From: Budvicia aquatica DSM 5075 = ATCC 35567
Lineage (GTDB): Bacteria; Pseudomonadota; Gammaproteobacteria; Enterobacterales; Enterobacteriaceae
Assembly: GCF_000427805.1 (NCBI RefSeq)
Contig: NZ_ATYS01000019.1
Location: 43,346-107,345 of the forward strand
Length of the DNA: 64,000 nucleotides
Reading direction: 5' to 3'
A program made the position numbers and the translations under genes. The notes under the pieces are model-generated. The model did no database searches. It was not told the DNA's origin and worked only from the letters and a program-made list of their open reading frames with translations. Below are positions 28,557 to 39,805 of the stretch, in pieces (positions within the stretch are counted from its first letter, which is position 1; each line of letters opens with the position of its first letter).

Positions 28557-29888
28557 TTAGTCTGATGCTTTGACTTCTTCTACCACCACCGGTACTGGTA
28601 AATTCTCAATTCGGGTTACCAACAGTTGGTCAATTTTATAGCTGTCGATATCAACTACTTCGAATTTATATCCTGCATATTTTACTGAGTCTGTGCGCTT
28701 TGGAATCTTGCGCAACATAAACATCATAAATCCGCCGATGGTTTCATAGTTATCAGACTGTGGGAAGTCGTCGATCGACATAACGCGCATGACGTCATCA
28801 ACCGGCGTAGCGCCATCAACCAGCCACGAGTTCTCATCGCGGGCAATAATTTGCTCTTCTTGGCCGGGACCAATTAAATCACCCATTAACGTGGTCATTA
28901 CGTCTTTCAGGGTAATGATTCCCACGACCAGAGCGTATTCATTAAGAATAACGGCAAAATCTTCACCGGCTACCTTAAAACTCTCAAGCGTTTCAGACAG
29001 GGTTAATGTGTCAGGCACGATCAGCGGGGTATGGATGTGGATACCACCTTTAACCGTTAGCGCCAGGCTTTGGTTACTCAATACGCGAATCAGGAGGTCT
29101 TTAGAATCGACATAACCAATAATCTGATCGATAGAGCCGTTACACACTAAGAATTTAGAGTGAGGATAATTGGCAATTTTGTCCTTAATCTGATCTTCCT
29201 GCTCATTGAGATCAAAATAGACTACGTGTTCGCGGGCCGTCATTGATGAAGGCACCGTTCTGGATTCTAATTCAAATACGTTTTCAATCAGTTCATGTTC
29301 TTGTTTGCGTAAAACACCCGCCAGAGCACCGGCTTCAAATACCGCATACACATCATCAGAGGTTATATTGTCATTACGTACCATCGGCACCTTAAGTAAA
29401 CGACAAATTAAGGTTGCCATACCGTTAAATAGCCAAACTAACGGGCGGAATAATGTGATGCAAAAACGCATCGGGTAGATAATTCGAACGGCGACGACTT
29501 CCGGTGACGTCATGCCAATACGCTTAGGGGTTAAGTCAGCGAATAGAATAAATAAGCTGGTCACCAGGGTAAATGAGACAATAAAGCCCAGCTGTTCGGC
29601 CAGCGCAGGTTCTACAAAGCGGCTAAATACATCGGTTAAAAATGGCGAGAAGGCTGAATCACCGACGATACCGCCTAAAATAGCCACGGCATTAATCCCA
29701 ATTTGTACTACGGTAAAGAAAATACCGGGGGTTTCTTGTAATTTTAACACGCGTTCAGCATTAATATTGCCTTCGTCCGCCATCATCTTGAGCTTCATTT
29801 TTCTTGAAGCGGCTAATGAGATCTCGGCAAATGAGAAGAACGCGCTCACGGCGATCAACAAAATAATCAGTAATAGACTGTTTAACAT
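28557..29888 (-). CDS. paeA: PaeA/YtfL polyamine exporter, CNNM/CorC family
   Basis: 443 residues (E. coli YtfL 447). The order is a DUF21/CNNM transmembrane domain with three to four helices (about 1-190), a tandem CBS pair (about 205-330; FAVILNEYALVVGIITLKDVM), and a C-terminal CorC/HlyC domain (about 350-430). E. coli PaeA reduces cytoplasmic cadaverine and putrescine and supports survival at low pH or high polyamine. It is in its E. coli place between ytfK and msrA. Confidence 0.94.
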   Translation of the reverse strand: MLNSLLLIILLIAVSAFFSFAEISLAASRKMKLKMMADEGNINAERVLKLQETPGIFFTVVQIGINAVAILGGIVGDSAFSPFLTDVFSRFVEPALAEQLGFIVSFTLVTSLFILFADLTPKRIGMTSPEVVAVRIIYPMRFCITLFRPLVWLFNGMATLICRLLKVPMVRNDNITSDDVYAVFEAGALAGVLRKQEHELIENVFELESRTVPSSMTAREHVVYFDLNEQEDQIKDKIANYPHSKFLVCNGSIDQIIGYVDSKDLLIRVLSNQSLALTVKGGIHIHTPLIVPDTLTLSETLESFKVAGEDFAVILNEYALVVGIITLKDVMTTLMGDLIGPGQEEQIIARDENSWLVDGATPVDDVMRVMSIDDFPQSDNYETIGGFMMFMLRKIPKRTDSVKYAGYKFEVVDIDSYKIDQLLVTRIENLPVPVVVEEVKASD

Positions 29889-30032
29889 AATTTATCCGCA
29901 GTTATGTCGGAAATTGGATTTGGTATTGAGTAATCAGGATGTCTGAAAAAGGGTTGCGGACTAATATTGCCTATCGGCTTTAGTCCGCCACACGCGTTAG
30001 TATAGCAGTTGGTTAAATCTTGTCATCTGCCT

Positions 30033-30671
30033 TTAGATCGCCGCCGGCAGGCAAACACCGATACCGCCTAGATTACAATAACCATTCGGGTGCTTGGCAA
30101 GATATTGTTGATGTTCATCTTCAGCAAAATAGAAGGGCAGGGCCGGGATGATTTCAGTGGTGATGAGGCGTTTATCACCGGCATCAGCCATGGCTCTCTC
30201 AAACGCAGCCTTACTTTCCAACGCCAGTTGGTATTGTTGCTCAGTAGTTGTATAAATAGCTGAGCGATATTGAGTACCGATATCGCCCCCCTGACGCATA
30301 CCCTGTGCCGGATCGTGGTTTTCCCAGAATAGCCTAAGTAAGGTTTGGTAGTGGGTCCGAGCCGGATCAAAAACAATTTTAACTACTTCTGCGTGTCCGG
30401 TTTGCCCTGAACAGACTTCTCGATAGGTCGGATTGGGCGTGATGCCACCGCTGTAACCTACCGCGGTGCTATAGATCCCATTTTGTTGCCAGAACAGCCG
30501 TTCGACACCCCAGAAACAACCCATTGCTAGAATAGCAACTAACATATTATCAGGGGTTTTAGTCATAGCGGTATGTAAAATAAGGTGTTCAGCTGCTACC
30601 GGCATAGATTCTGAACGTCCCGGCAGAGCGTGTTCTGATGTAATAAAATTAGTTTTATCAAAGGGAAACAT
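30033..30671 (-). CDS. msrA: Peptide methionine-(S)-S-oxide reductase MsrA
   Basis: 212 residues, equal to E. coli. The catalytic cysteine is Cys52 in [11 protein letters not shown], and the recycling cysteines are Cys199 and Cys207 ([10 protein letters not shown]). It reduces free and protein-bound methionine-S-sulfoxide using thioredoxin. The extended N-terminus (about 40 residues before the domain) is normal for enterobacterial MsrA. It is divergent from tamA with 159 bp between them, as in E. coli. Confidence 0.97.
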   Translation of the reverse strand: MFPFDKTNFITSEHALPGRSESMPVAAEHLILHTAMTKTPDNMLVAILAMGCFWGVERLFWQQNGIYSTAVGYSGGITPNPTYREVCSGQTGHAEVVKIVFDPARTHYQTLLRLFWENHDPAQGMRQGGDIGTQYRSAIYTTTEQQYQLALESKAAFERAMADAGDKRLITTEIIPALPFYFAEDEHQQYLAKHPNGYCNLGGIGVCLPAAI

Positions 30672-30830
30672 GAATTAACTCCAAATCCGGTTGTCGATAA
30701 AAGGCTAAGTATGTTGTATATCAAGGCATCTTTGCCGACAATATACAAAGAATTAACAAGGGATACGATTAGCGGATCGTACTCACCTTGCTTATTGTCG
30801 TAAATCAGACAGATTATTTTAGGAGTCTGC

Positions 30831-32573
30831 GTGCCACGAACTCGATACAGAATGTCCCCACTATTGTTGCTGTTTGTGGCTGTTTCATCAGCCAAAACTG
30901 CAGACTTAAGTTTAGACGTTAAAGGACTTAGTGGCGATCTAGAGCAAAACGTTCGTGCGTTACTTTCTACCATACCTGATGATGAAATCGCGAATACTCC
31001 GCGTTTTACCCGACGGGTCGATGATGAAATTCGACGAGGATTACGGGCTAAAGGTTACTACGATCCTGAAATAAGATTTGAAGTTGTTAAACCCGCATTA
31101 GCATTGAAGCCAGTCTTAACGGCCATCGTTGAACCCGGTGACCCGGTCAGAATAGAAGAAACCCGAATTAATATTGAGGGGCAAGCCCGAGAGGATGAAG
31201 CCTATATCCAATTACTTAAAACCGGGGTGCCGCCTGATGGCACTATTTTGGACCACGGAACTTACGATAGTTTTAAAAGTTCATTAACCGGATTAGCCAT
31301 ACGTCGGGGCTATTTTGATGCTGATATCACTAAAAGCCAGTTGGGCGTAGCTGCCAGTGAACTTCAGGCCTTTTGGGATATTGATTTTGACAGTGGCGAT
31401 CGTTATCGATTTGGCTATGTCGAATTTATTAACTCCCAAATCGACGACCGGTATTTACAAAACCTGATTCCTTTTAAAGAAGGCGACTATTACAGCTCCG
31501 CTGAGCTTTCTGAATTAAATCGCCGTCTCTCGTCGACGGGGTGGTTTAACTCGGTGGTTGTTGCACCAAAGTTTACCGGGGTTTATGGCGATAAAATGTT
31601 GCCGCTGGAAGGGGTTTTGTCGCCAAGAAGCCAGAATATTATCGAACTCGGTGGCGGTTTTTCAACCGATATTGGTCCTAAAGTCACCGCGAACTGGCGA
31701 AAGCCATGGGTTAATTCTCAGGGGCACAGCTTTCAATCTAGTATCAATCTTTCCGTGCCGGAGCAGTCTATTGATTTCAGCTATAAAATTCCTTTATTAA
31801 AAAGCCCGCTGGAACAATATTACGTCTTACAAACCGGCTTTAGACGAGAAGACCGCAACGATACTCAGTCTGACTCAACCGCGGTCAACGTTGCCCGTTT
31901 CTGGGATAACTCAAGCGGCTGGCAGCGTGCGATTAATATGCGCTGGAGTCTGGACCACTTTACCCAAGGTTTAACCACCAATACCACGATGTTGCTCTAT
32001 CCGGGCGTGAGTCTTAATCGTACCCGGCAGCGAGGCGGCCTGATGCCCATTTGGGGAGATAGTCAGCGCTACTCCGTTGATGTATCAGATACCACTTGGG
32101 GCTCCGATGTGAACTTTGTTGCCGCTCAGGCCCAAAACGTTTGGATACGGACATTAGCCGACAGGCATCGCTTTGTTGTGCGCGGGAACGTCGGATGGAT
32201 CGAGACCGGTGATTTTTCTAAGGTTCCGCCTTCGCTGCGTTTTTTCGCCGGCGGTGACCGCAGTATTCGCGGATATAAATTCAGATCTATTTCTCCCAGA
32301 GATAGTGATAATAAATTAACCGGTGCATCGAAAATGGCCACGGGCTCACTGGAATACCAATATAACGTCAGTGGCAGATGGTGGGTCGCCGCTTTTGCGG
32401 ATGGTGGTGATGCGGTAAATAAATTAGACGACTATTCCTTCAAGAAAGGTGCAGGTATGGGCGTTCGCTGGGCTTCACCGATTGGCCCGATTAAATTAGA
32501 TATTGCTGCACCCATTGGTGATAAAGATGAACGTGGTCTGCAGTTTTATATCGGATTAGGGCCGGAGTTATGA
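30831..32573 (+). CDS. tamA: TamA, outer-membrane Omp85-family assembly factor
   Basis: 580 residues from GTG at 30831, which has TAGGAG 6 bases upstream; an ATG at 30852 is an alternative. An N-terminal signal peptide ([16 protein letters not shown]) precedes three POTRA domains (about 25-265) and a 16-strand beta-barrel (about 270-580), which carries the conserved [12 protein letters not shown] segment and ends FYIGLGPEL as in E. coli. TamA works with TamB in translocation and assembly of autotransporters and in outer-membrane phospholipid supply. Overlaps tamB by 4 bases. Confidence 0.97.
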   Translation: MPRTRYRMSPLLLLFVAVSSAKTADLSLDVKGLSGDLEQNVRALLSTIPDDEIANTPRFTRRVDDEIRRGLRAKGYYDPEIRFEVVKPALALKPVLTAIVEPGDPVRIEETRINIEGQAREDEAYIQLLKTGVPPDGTILDHGTYDSFKSSLTGLAIRRGYFDADITKSQLGVAASELQAFWDIDFDSGDRYRFGYVEFINSQIDDRYLQNLIPFKEGDYYSSAELSELNRRLSSTGWFNSVVVAPKFTGVYGDKMLPLEGVLSPRSQNIIELGGGFSTDIGPKVTANWRKPWVNSQGHSFQSSINLSVPEQSIDFSYKIPLLKSPLEQYYVLQTGFRREDRNDTQSDSTAVNVARFWDNSSGWQRAINMRWSLDHFTQGLTTNTTMLLYPGVSLNRTRQRGGLMPIWGDSQRYSVDVSDTTWGSDVNFVAAQAQNVWIRTLADRHRFVVRGNVGWIETGDFSKVPPSLRFFAGGDRSIRGYKFRSISPRDSDNKLTGASKMATGSLEYQYNVSGRWWVAAFADGGDAVNKLDDYSFKKGAGMGVRWASPIGPIKLDIAAPIGDKDERGLQFYIGLGPEL

Positions 32574-35500
32574 GTATGAAATGGATAAAGCGAATTGCCA
32601 TTAGCTTGGTATTACTGGTGGTGCTGCTGGTGGGAGCATTGGCCGGTTTACTCGGAACTCAGACTGGCCTGCATTTTGTGATTAAAAACGTTCCGCGTTT
32701 TGTTCCGGGGCTGCAAATTGGCAATGTTGAAGGTGGATTACGTAACTTCACCTTATCTCAGATTAAGTATGGTTTACCGGGTGTTGCGGTAAGCGTTGGT
32801 GAATTTCATCTCTCGGTGAATTTTACCTGTCTGACAGACGGTAAAATCTGCGTGAATGCAATCACGGCCAGAGACGTTGATGTCAGCGTTGATAGTGACC
32901 AAATGGAGCCTTCAGAAGCACCGGTAACCGAGAGTGAACCCGTTACTGATATACGAACACCCTATCCTATAGCGCTCAGTCTGCTGCGCCTGAATAATGT
33001 CAATGTCACCGTTGATGGAATGGCCATTACGTTGGATGAGTTTCGCAGTGGCGCTAACTGGCAAGGTCGTGAAGTTACGCTTTTACCCTCAAATATCCGT
33101 CAGCTCTTGGTGGTATTACCGAAGGCTGAAGAGTCTGATTTACCGGTGACGGTAACGGCACCTCAGGACCCGCAATCAACGGGTGAAATGTTGCAAGCGC
33201 TGTTTGATAAACCATTATTGGCTTCATTACCTGACGTCCAGTTACCGGTAGACATCACGCTGCAAAGCTTAGTCGGTGAAGATTTACGGCTGGTTACCGA
33301 TTCACAAATACAGATAGATCGCTTAGAGCTGCAGGCCCAAACCAAAGACTCTCATATTCAAATTCATACCTTGAAAGTTAATGCGCCAGAGGGGGTCGTT
33401 GCACTAACCGGTGATGCCTCATTAAGTGATAACTGGCCGGTTAATCTCACCGTTAACGGAATGGTGAATACGGAACCGCTCAAAGGCGAAAAGGTGAAGT
33501 TGTCTTTAGCCGGCGAAGTTATAGGGCGCTTAACGTTGGGGCTTAATTTATCCGGGCCTGTTAGCGCTCAATTGGATGCCGAGACCGAGCTGGCAACGGC
33601 AGGGCTACCTCTACTACTCACTCTTGAAAGTAAACAGGTTCAGTGGCCGCTGAGCGGTAAAAGTGACTATCAGCTTAATGATACCCGCTTACGCCTGAAC
33701 GGTAAGGCGACTGATTATGCCCTTTCACTACGTTCCAGCATTGAAGGCACGGATATTCCCCCTGCCAGCCTGCTGGTGGACGGAAAAGGAAATATCGAAC
33801 AATTTACGCTGTCCCGCCTGCGTTTAAGTGCACTTCAGGGCAAAGCGGAGCTTAATGGCGTAGTTGACTGGAGCAAGGCTATTAGTTGGAACTCCGTTCT
33901 GACCATTGACGGAATTAATACGGCAAAACAGTGGCCTGAATGGCCGGCACAGCTAAATGGCAAAGTGACCACACGCGGTAGTTTATATGGCGGTAGCTGG
34001 CAGATTAATATCCCTGAAATTGATCTTAACGGTAACGTGAAACAAAACCCGCTGCTGGCAAGAGGTTCCGCGAGGGGCAATGATTCCGGCCAGTGGGTTA
34101 TTCCGGGCTTCAATCTAAGATTAGGGCCGAATACGGTTGATATTAGAGGCGACTTAGCCAGCCAATGGTCTCTTGATGCCAATATTAATGCGCCAAAACT
34201 CGCCGGTATGATGCCCGGTTTAGATGGTGTAGTTAACGGAACTGTCAGGCTAAGAGGTTCAGCGAAATCACCTCAGCTACTGGCTGATTTAACCGCGAGT
34301 GGTTTGCGCTGGCAGGAACTCAGTATTGCCAGAGTGACCTTAAGAAGTGATGTTGTGTCGGCTGCCCAGATTGGCGGTTCTCTGAATGTACAGGTGAGTG
34401 AATTAAAGCAGGGCGAGCTGTTGGTTCGCTTATTGAGCCTTGAGGCCAGAGGAAATGAACAACGACATCAGCTTCAGCTCAACATTGACGGTGAACCGGT
34501 TTCCGGCCAGCTGGCATTAAATGGGAGTTTCGACCGCCAAACCGAACGCTGGCGAGGAACGCTCAATAATACCCATTTTAATACCCCGGTCGGTGAGTGG
34601 CGCTTAACCCGTGATATTTCATTAGATTATCGCAATACTCAGCAGAGTATTAGCATCAGTCCGCACTGCTGGCGTAATCCTAATGCTGAACTTTGTGTGC
34701 CCAGAACCATTGAAGCAGGTCCAAGCGGACAAGCCAGTATTGTTCTTAACCGTTTTGACCTAGTCATGCTCGATCAGCTCTTAGATAGCGACACCAAAGT
34801 CAGCGGCGTATTTACCGGCAATGCCGATGTGAGTTGGAGAGCTGACGGTACATTACCTCAGGCCAGAGTAACGTTGAATGGCAATGGCGTTTCGGTCACG
34901 CAGATGATTGAGGGACAACCGTTACCCATTGCGTTAGAGACCCTCAGGCTTGATGCCAATATGAATGGCAATCGGGCACAGCTGAACTGGTTGATGAAGA
35001 TTGCCAATAACGGTAGCTTCAACGGCAACGTTCAAGTAAACGACCCGCAGGGGCAGCGTAATCTGTCGGGTAACGTTGTGATTGATGGCCTGTCACTAGC
35101 CTTGATTAGACCGATTCTTAATGAGAGCGAAAGTGCTGAGGGGGCATTGAATGCCAATCTGCGTTTAGCCGGAACGGCTCAGAACCCACGAATTTTAGGC
35201 CATCTGGCTTTAGATAAATTACATATTAATAGCCAATGGATACCTTTAACCATTAAGCAGGGCAATTTAGCGCTAAACTTTAATGGCACCAGTTCCGATC
35301 TGACAGGACAGATTCAAACAGAGAAAGGCTCATTAAATCTGAGCGGCAAAGCTGACTGGCGCCAAATTGATGCATGGCGAGCTTCTATTGCCGCCAAAGG
35401 TGACCGTATACGGGTGGCAATGCCGCCAACGGTGATGTTGGATGTTTCGCCTGATATCGTGTTTGAAGCGACGCCTCAGCTACTTAGCTTGAATGGTTCT

Positions 35501-36331
35501 GTGGGTATTCCATGGGCGCGAATTTCGGTTCAGGAAGTCCCGGAGACTGCCACCAGAGTCTCACCTGATGAGGTGATGCTAGATCATAATTTACAGCCAA
35601 TTGCCCCGAGAACGGCGGCAATCCCTATTAGCAGCCATCTGGTAATTAATGTCGGTAATGACGTTAGGATCAGCGCCTTTGGATTAAAAGCGCGCCTGCA
35701 GGGTGACTTAAATGTTATTCAGGATCGGCGAGGGTTGGGGCTTAACGGGCAGATTAATATTCCGAGCGGACAGTTCCGGGCCTATGGGCAGGATTTGGTT
35801 ATCCAGAAAGGGGTCATTCAGTTTGCCGGGCCGCCGGATCAACCACTGCTTAACTTAGAGGCGATTCGTAACCCGGATTCAACCGCTGACGGGGTAACAG
35901 CCGGGGTGAGGGTGACCGGATTAGCCAGTGAACCTCGCGTCGAGATCTTTTCAGACCCTGCGATGTCACAACAAGCCGCGCTTTCTTATCTATTAAGAGG
36001 TCAGGGGCTAGACAGCCGTGGTGGTGACAGTGATATGATGACTTCAATGCTTATTGGATTAGGCGTTGCCAAAAGTGGTAAACTGGTTGGTCAAATCGGT
36101 AATGCTTTTGGTGTGAAAAATCTATCATTAGATACCGAAGGTGTTGGTGATAGTTCTGCTGTTGTCGTTAGCGGCTATATTACTCCTGACTTACAGGTGA
36201 AGTATGGCGTAGGGATTTTTGATTCGCTGGCGACGCTGACATTACGTTATCGATTAATGCCAAGGTTGTATCTTGAAGCTGTGTCTGGTCTTGATCAGGC
36301 ATTGGATTTACTTTATCAGTTTGAGTTTTGA
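32570..36331 (+). CDS. tamB: TamB, AsmA-like envelope-spanning protein
   Basis: 1253 residues (E. coli 1259). One N-terminal transmembrane anchor ([19 protein letters not shown]) is followed by a long periplasmic beta-helical groove, with mixed hydrophobic/polar beta-strand repeats, and a C-terminal DUF490 domain (about 920-1253; [33 protein letters not shown]) that contacts TamA. Proteins of this group carry lipid between inner and outer membranes. It starts within the tamA stop codon (ATGA), so translation is coupled, and ytfP follows after 2 bp. Confidence 0.96.
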   Translation: MSMKWIKRIAISLVLLVVLLVGALAGLLGTQTGLHFVIKNVPRFVPGLQIGNVEGGLRNFTLSQIKYGLPGVAVSVGEFHLSVNFTCLTDGKICVNAITARDVDVSVDSDQMEPSEAPVTESEPVTDIRTPYPIALSLLRLNNVNVTVDGMAITLDEFRSGANWQGREVTLLPSNIRQLLVVLPKAEESDLPVTVTAPQDPQSTGEMLQALFDKPLLASLPDVQLPVDITLQSLVGEDLRLVTDSQIQIDRLELQAQTKDSHIQIHTLKVNAPEGVVALTGDASLSDNWPVNLTVNGMVNTEPLKGEKVKLSLAGEVIGRLTLGLNLSGPVSAQLDAETELATAGLPLLLTLESKQVQWPLSGKSDYQLNDTRLRLNGKATDYALSLRSSIEGTDIPPASLLVDGKGNIEQFTLSRLRLSALQGKAELNGVVDWSKAISWNSVLTIDGINTAKQWPEWPAQLNGKVTTRGSLYGGSWQINIPEIDLNGNVKQNPLLARGSARGNDSGQWVIPGFNLRLGPNTVDIRGDLASQWSLDANINAPKLAGMMPGLDGVVNGTVRLRGSAKSPQLLADLTASGLRWQELSIARVTLRSDVVSAAQIGGSLNVQVSELKQGELLVRLLSLEARGNEQRHQLQLNIDGEPVSGQLALNGSFDRQTERWRGTLNNTHFNTPVGEWRLTRDISLDYRNTQQSISISPHCWRNPNAELCVPRTIEAGPSGQASIVLNRFDLVMLDQLLDSDTKVSGVFTGNADVSWRADGTLPQARVTLNGNGVSVTQMIEGQPLPIALETLRLDANMNGNRAQLNWLMKIANNGSFNGNVQVNDPQGQRNLSGNVVIDGLSLALIRPILNESESAEGALNANLRLAGTAQNPRILGHLALDKLHINSQWIPLTIKQGNLALNFNGTSSDLTGQIQTEKGSLNLSGKADWRQIDAWRASIAAKGDRIRVAMPPTVMLDVSPDIVFEATPQLLSLNGSVGIPWARISVQEVPETATRVSPDEVMLDHNLQPIAPRTAAIPISSHLVINVGNDVRISAFGLKARLQGDLNVIQDRRGLGLNGQINIPSGQFRAYGQDLVIQKGVIQFAGPPDQPLLNLEAIRNPDSTADGVTAGVRVTGLASEPRVEIFSDPAMSQQAALSYLLRGQGLDSRGGDSDMMTSMLIGLGVAKSGKLVGQIGNAFGVKNLSLDTEGVGDSSAVVVSGYITPDLQVKYGVGIFDSLATLTLRYRLMPRLYLEAVSGLDQALDLLYQFEF

Positions 36332-36333
36332 TT

Positions 36334-36675
36334 ATGCGAATTATTGTTTATGGTAGTTTACGACGCAAACAGGGAAACAGTCACTGGATGACTAATGCCC
36401 AGTGGCTCGGCGATTATCGCATTCCGGGCTACGAACTGTACGATTTAGGACATTATCCGGCCGTGATAAAAGGTGACGGAGAGATTGATTGTGAAGTTTA
36501 TCGCATCGATTCGTCTATTCTTGCTGAGCTGGATGAGTTAAAAAATGACAGACGGGACTATAAACGCGAGTTGGTTCAGACTCCGTATGGTAGCGCCTGG
36601 ATGTATCTGTATTTGCACTCTGTCGAAGGGCTTAAGCGCATCGATAGTGGCGATTGGGTGCATCGTGAAGATTAA
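36334..36675 (+). CDS. ytfP: Gamma-glutamylcyclotransferase-fold protein YtfP
   Basis: 113 residues from the ATG at 36334 (E. coli YtfP 113); the upstream in-frame TTG overlaps tamB and is not needed. The fold signature VYGSLRRKQGNSHWM and the acidic active-site region ELDELKNDR are present. The enzymatic role of YtfP is not established. It completes tamA-tamB-ytfP. Confidence 0.93.
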   Translation: MRIIVYGSLRRKQGNSHWMTNAQWLGDYRIPGYELYDLGHYPAVIKGDGEIDCEVYRIDSSILAELDELKNDRRDYKRELVQTPYGSAWMYLYLHSVEGLKRIDSGDWVHRED

Positions 36676-36705
36676 TCTTGCAGTACTATCGTCATGATAA
36701 AAAAT

Positions 36706-36738
36706 AAAAAAGAGCGCGTTGATAGCGCTCTTTTTTTA
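36706..36738. terminator. Terminator between ytfP and ppa
   Basis: AAAAAAGAGCGC and GCGCTCTTTTTTT form a bidirectional hairpin with long A and T tracts between convergent genes. Confidence 0.88.
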
Positions 36739-36770
36739 TCTTAACCGCGGTTAAGATCAGCAGAAATAGA

Positions 36771-37304
36771 TTACTTGACGTTTTTGGCGCGTTCGAAAGA
36801 GGCAACGATTTCAGCTTTTGCTGCTTCTGCGTTTTCCCAACCTTCAACTTTAACCCACTTACCTTTTTCTAAGTCTTTGTAGTGCTCAAAGAAGTGAGAA
36901 ATCTGTGCACGCAGCAATTCAGGTAAATCAGTCACATCTTTAATATGATCGTATTCTTTGCTTAATTTAGTGTGCGGTACGGCGACTAATTTAGCATCTT
37001 CACCGGCTTCATCACTCATTTTCAGTACGCCAACCGGGCGGCAACGAATAACTGAACCAGGAACCAGTGGATAAGGGGTCGGCACTAATACGTCAACCGG
37101 GTCACCGTCTAATGACAGGGTATGGTTGATATAACCGTAGTTACATGGGTAGAACATGGCGGTTGACATAAAACGGTCAACAAAAATGGCGCCGGTGTCT
37201 TTGTCTACTTCGTATTTGATTGGATCGGCATTTGCCGGAATTTCAATTACCACGTAAATGTCTTCTGGAAGGTCTTTGCCTGCCGGAACCAAGTTAAGGC
37301 TCAT
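36771..37304 (-). CDS. ppa: Inorganic pyrophosphatase (family I)
   Basis: 177 residues (E. coli 176). [15 protein letters not shown] is the family-I metal-binding signature, with the nucleophile-activating aspartates, and [13 protein letters not shown] supplies the rest. It hydrolyses PPi to drive biosynthesis and forms a hexamer in the cytoplasm. AAGGAAAT precedes the start. In E. coli it lies in the same stretch between ytfP and fbp. Confidence 0.98.
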   Translation of the reverse strand: MSLNLVPAGKDLPEDIYVVIEIPANADPIKYEVDKDTGAIFVDRFMSTAMFYPCNYGYINHTLSLDGDPVDVLVPTPYPLVPGSVIRCRPVGVLKMSDEAGEDAKLVAVPHTKLSKEYDHIKDVTDLPELLRAQISHFFEHYKDLEKGKWVKVEGWENAEAAKAEIVASFERAKNVK

Positions 37305-37449
37305 CTTTATTTCCTTTTTCTCAAATAAAGTCGGATTAGAATTGGCGCATATTATAGCTGACTCTCTGCACGAATCCTCAATTTTTGACGATAGGCTGCA
37401 TAATCAGATGAATATCTAAAATTTTATTTAGTTGTTTGTAGAAAGTATT

Positions 37450-37479
37450 GGGCGTGATCGCCCTTGGGCAGCGATGCCC
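37450..37479. repeat. Two tandem GGGC mini-hairpins
   Basis: GGGCG-TGAT-CGCCC (37450-37463) and GGGCA-GCGA-TGCCC (37466-37479) are adjacent 5-bp stems with 4-nt loops, 22 bp after the small-protein stop at 37501. There is no T tract. They may mark the 3' end of the small-protein transcript or act in the ppa leader. Confidence 0.45.
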
Positions 37480-37500
37480 TTAGAGCAATAATACGTCTAT

Positions 37501-37614
37501 TCAGGATATTGCGCGGGAGTAGATCATTAATCCGACGAGTATCACGCCACCTACGCCTGACAGTGCGCAAAAAGCGATAAATACCACGACGCCTTTTTGA
37601 ACGATGTTATTCAT
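37501..37614 (-). CDS. Small single-span membrane protein (37 aa)
   Basis: ATG at 37614, TGA at 37501-37503, with a good GAGGTC ribosome-binding site 6 bases before the start. The product reads MNNIVQKGVVVFIAFCALSG followed by VGGVILVGLMIYSRAIS: a short polar N-terminus, about 28 hydrophobic residues rich in Gly/Val/Ile, and a basic end. Length and shape are those of known small membrane proteins (for example CydX, AcrZ), but I do not recognise this one. It lies 197 bp upstream of ppa on the same strand, and 78 bp downstream of the TauE/SafE gene. Confidence 0.7.
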   Translation of the reverse strand: MNNIVQKGVVVFIAFCALSGVGGVILVGLMIYSRAIS

Positions 37615-37691
37615 TGCTGACCTCAATGTTGTAAACGCTAATGATTATAATGGTTTCAAAAATGTAAACAACCGACGATTTTGTCTGCGGC

Positions 37692-38438
37692 TTATAAAAA
37701 TGTTCGGCTCAATAAGGCCAGCCCGGAGATTAAAATAATGATATTGATGATCTTTAGGAAAGATTCCCTGGACAGTGCCAACGTTATGCGTCGTCCGATA
37801 AATACGCCAATGATCATGGCCGGGAACAGAACCAGAGCCATTGAAAGGAATGACCAGTCGGTATAAACACCGGCAATAAAGAAGATCACAATACGCGTGA
37901 AGGTACTAAGGCCGATGAGTGTACTTTGAGTCACTCTGATGCCATTTTTATCCGGAATTCGTCCTGACAAATAGATCGCATAAATGAAACCGCCGCTGCC
38001 AAAGAGAGCACTAAAAATACCACCAATAAAACCAAATGGTACTGATGCCTTTGCAGAATATTCGGCTACGGGTTTAAAGCCGCTTAGGGAGTAAAGGGCA
38101 TAAAGAATAACAAATATAGCCAAGTATATGAGTAGCTTATCAGGGTTGGTATATAACAAGATGCCAGCGCCCAGCAGGCTACCTAATATCATCAGGGGAA
38201 CGAGTCGCTTAATTTCTCCCATGTTGGCCTGTTTTCGATCTCGAGCAACGTTGGCGATAGCTGCGGAGCAATCCAGCAGGGCCAAGAGTGGAACAATTTT
38301 GTCTACCGGAATAAAAAATGCCAGCAATGGGCTTGCTATCAGAGCGGTGCCAAATCCGGTAATGCCAAAAATGATATAGGCAAAAGTTAATCCAATGCCG
38401 ATAATAACCAAGTCGACGATCTGCAAATGCTCCAGCAT
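37692..38438 (-). CDS. TauE/SafE-family membrane transporter
   Basis: 248 residues with about eight hydrophobic helices in two similar halves. The first half shows FGITGFGTALIASPLLAFFIP, the second FGFIGGIFSALFGSGGFIYAIYLSG, both typical of the TauE/SafE (DUF81) family. Members export sulfite, sulfoacetate and other sulfur-containing or organic anions. Neighbours do not indicate a substrate. AGAGGCC precedes the start. E. coli has ytfQRT-yjfF at this place instead. Confidence 0.88.
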   Translation of the reverse strand: MLEHLQIVDLVIIGIGLTFAYIIFGITGFGTALIASPLLAFFIPVDKIVPLLALLDCSAAIANVARDRKQANMGEIKRLVPLMILGSLLGAGILLYTNPDKLLIYLAIFVILYALYSLSGFKPVAEYSAKASVPFGFIGGIFSALFGSGGFIYAIYLSGRIPDKNGIRVTQSTLIGLSTFTRIVIFFIAGVYTDWSFLSMALVLFPAMIIGVFIGRRITLALSRESFLKIINIIILISGLALLSRTFL

Positions 38439-38619
38439 GTAGGCCTCTTTAATATCAAAGGGTGCGATATGTCAGAATAAATAGTTAACCTAATTTGTAT
38501 GGCGGTAAGCAATCTGTAACCTGCGGTGATATAAAAGAGCGTGCAGGGGTAAAAAATTACCGGAACAGATATCTCTGCTCCGGTATGACTTTTAGCGTTA
38601 ACGAGATAAGCTTAAATGA

Positions 38620-39636
38620 TTACTCGTTGCTATCCTGATCGGGGTAGTTATGCATAAAGCGTTCAGCATCTTTCACCATATCTTCGCTACCAATAAATAG
38701 CGGCATACGCTGGTGAAGTTCTTCCGGCAGAATATCCAGAATGCGACGGAATCCATCACTGGCCCGCCCGCCCGCTTGCTCGGCTAACATTGCCATTGGG
38801 TTACATTCATACAGTAAGCGTAGCTTACCTTTTGGATGTGATGCAGTACTTGGGTACAGATAAATACCGCCTTTTAACAGATTGCGGTGGAAGTCGGCGA
38901 CTAAAGATCCAATATAGCGTGAAGTATAAGGGCGATTAGTTGCTTCATCCTGTTCCTGACAATACTTCAGGTACTTCTTCACGCCCATCGGGAACTTAAT
39001 GTAGTTACCTTCGTTGATTGAGTACATATTCCCCTTGGCCGGGAAGCGTACTTTTTCATGGGACAGGCAGAATACGCCAATCGATGAGTCATAAGTAAAG
39101 GCATGCACACCAAAGCCGGTAGTATAAACCAGCATGGTTGATGAGCCATAAACGACATACCCGGCAGCAACCTGGCGGTTACCCGGCTGTAGGAAGTCAG
39201 CTTCAGTGATTGGCTGGCCTAAAGGCGTGATACGGCGATAGATTGAAAAAATGGTACCAACAGAAACGTTAACGTCAATGTTTGATGAGCCATCAAGTGG
39301 GTCCATCAATACCACATATTTTGCATTTGTAGCCCGTTCTCCTTCGAAGATAACAATATCGTCTTCTTCTTCGGATGCTATCCCTGCGACTTCGCCGCGC
39401 GCTTTCAGCGCTGCTTTAAGTTTTTCGTTCGCATACAGGTCAAGCTTCATCTGAGCCTCGCCCTGCACATTTGAAACGCCATTAGTTCCAAGAATATCAA
39501 CCAGACCTGCTTTGTTGATATCACGATGGATAATTTTAGCGCCTAGTTTAATTGCTGAAAGTAACGAAGTAAGCTCACCGGTGGCGTGAGGAAAATCGTG
39601 TTGCTTCTCGACGATAAATTCGCCTAACGTTTTCAT
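38620..39636 (-). CDS. fbp: Class 1 fructose-1,6-bisphosphatase
   Basis: 338 residues from the ATG at 39636 ([22 protein letters not shown], as in E. coli), with CAGGAA upstream. The metal-binding motif [22 protein letters not shown] and EEEDD are present, plus the C-terminal [15 protein letters not shown] active-site segment. The enzyme is the committed step of gluconeogenesis. Divergent from mpl. Confidence 0.97.
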   Translation of the reverse strand: MKTLGEFIVEKQHDFPHATGELTSLLSAIKLGAKIIHRDINKAGLVDILGTNGVSNVQGEAQMKLDLYANEKLKAALKARGEVAGIASEEEDDIVIFEGERATNAKYVVLMDPLDGSSNIDVNVSVGTIFSIYRRITPLGQPITEADFLQPGNRQVAAGYVVYGSSTMLVYTTGFGVHAFTYDSSIGVFCLSHEKVRFPAKGNMYSINEGNYIKFPMGVKKYLKYCQEQDEATNRPYTSRYIGSLVADFHRNLLKGGIYLYPSTASHPKGKLRLLYECNPMAMLAEQAGGRASDGFRRILDILPEELHQRMPLFIGSEDMVKDAERFMHNYPDQDSNE

Positions 39637-39805
39637 GAACGATTCCTGAATAGGCTGAAAGAATGGTGGCAATCATATGCCGCCAGTATGTGTGGGGAAA
39701 TTTTAACTAAAGGTTAAAGAAATTGATAGGTTATTCCTCTTCTTATAGACCGCCCAAGGCGTTAGAATGAGAGCTAACTCGATACACCAGAAAAATGGAA
39801 ATACA

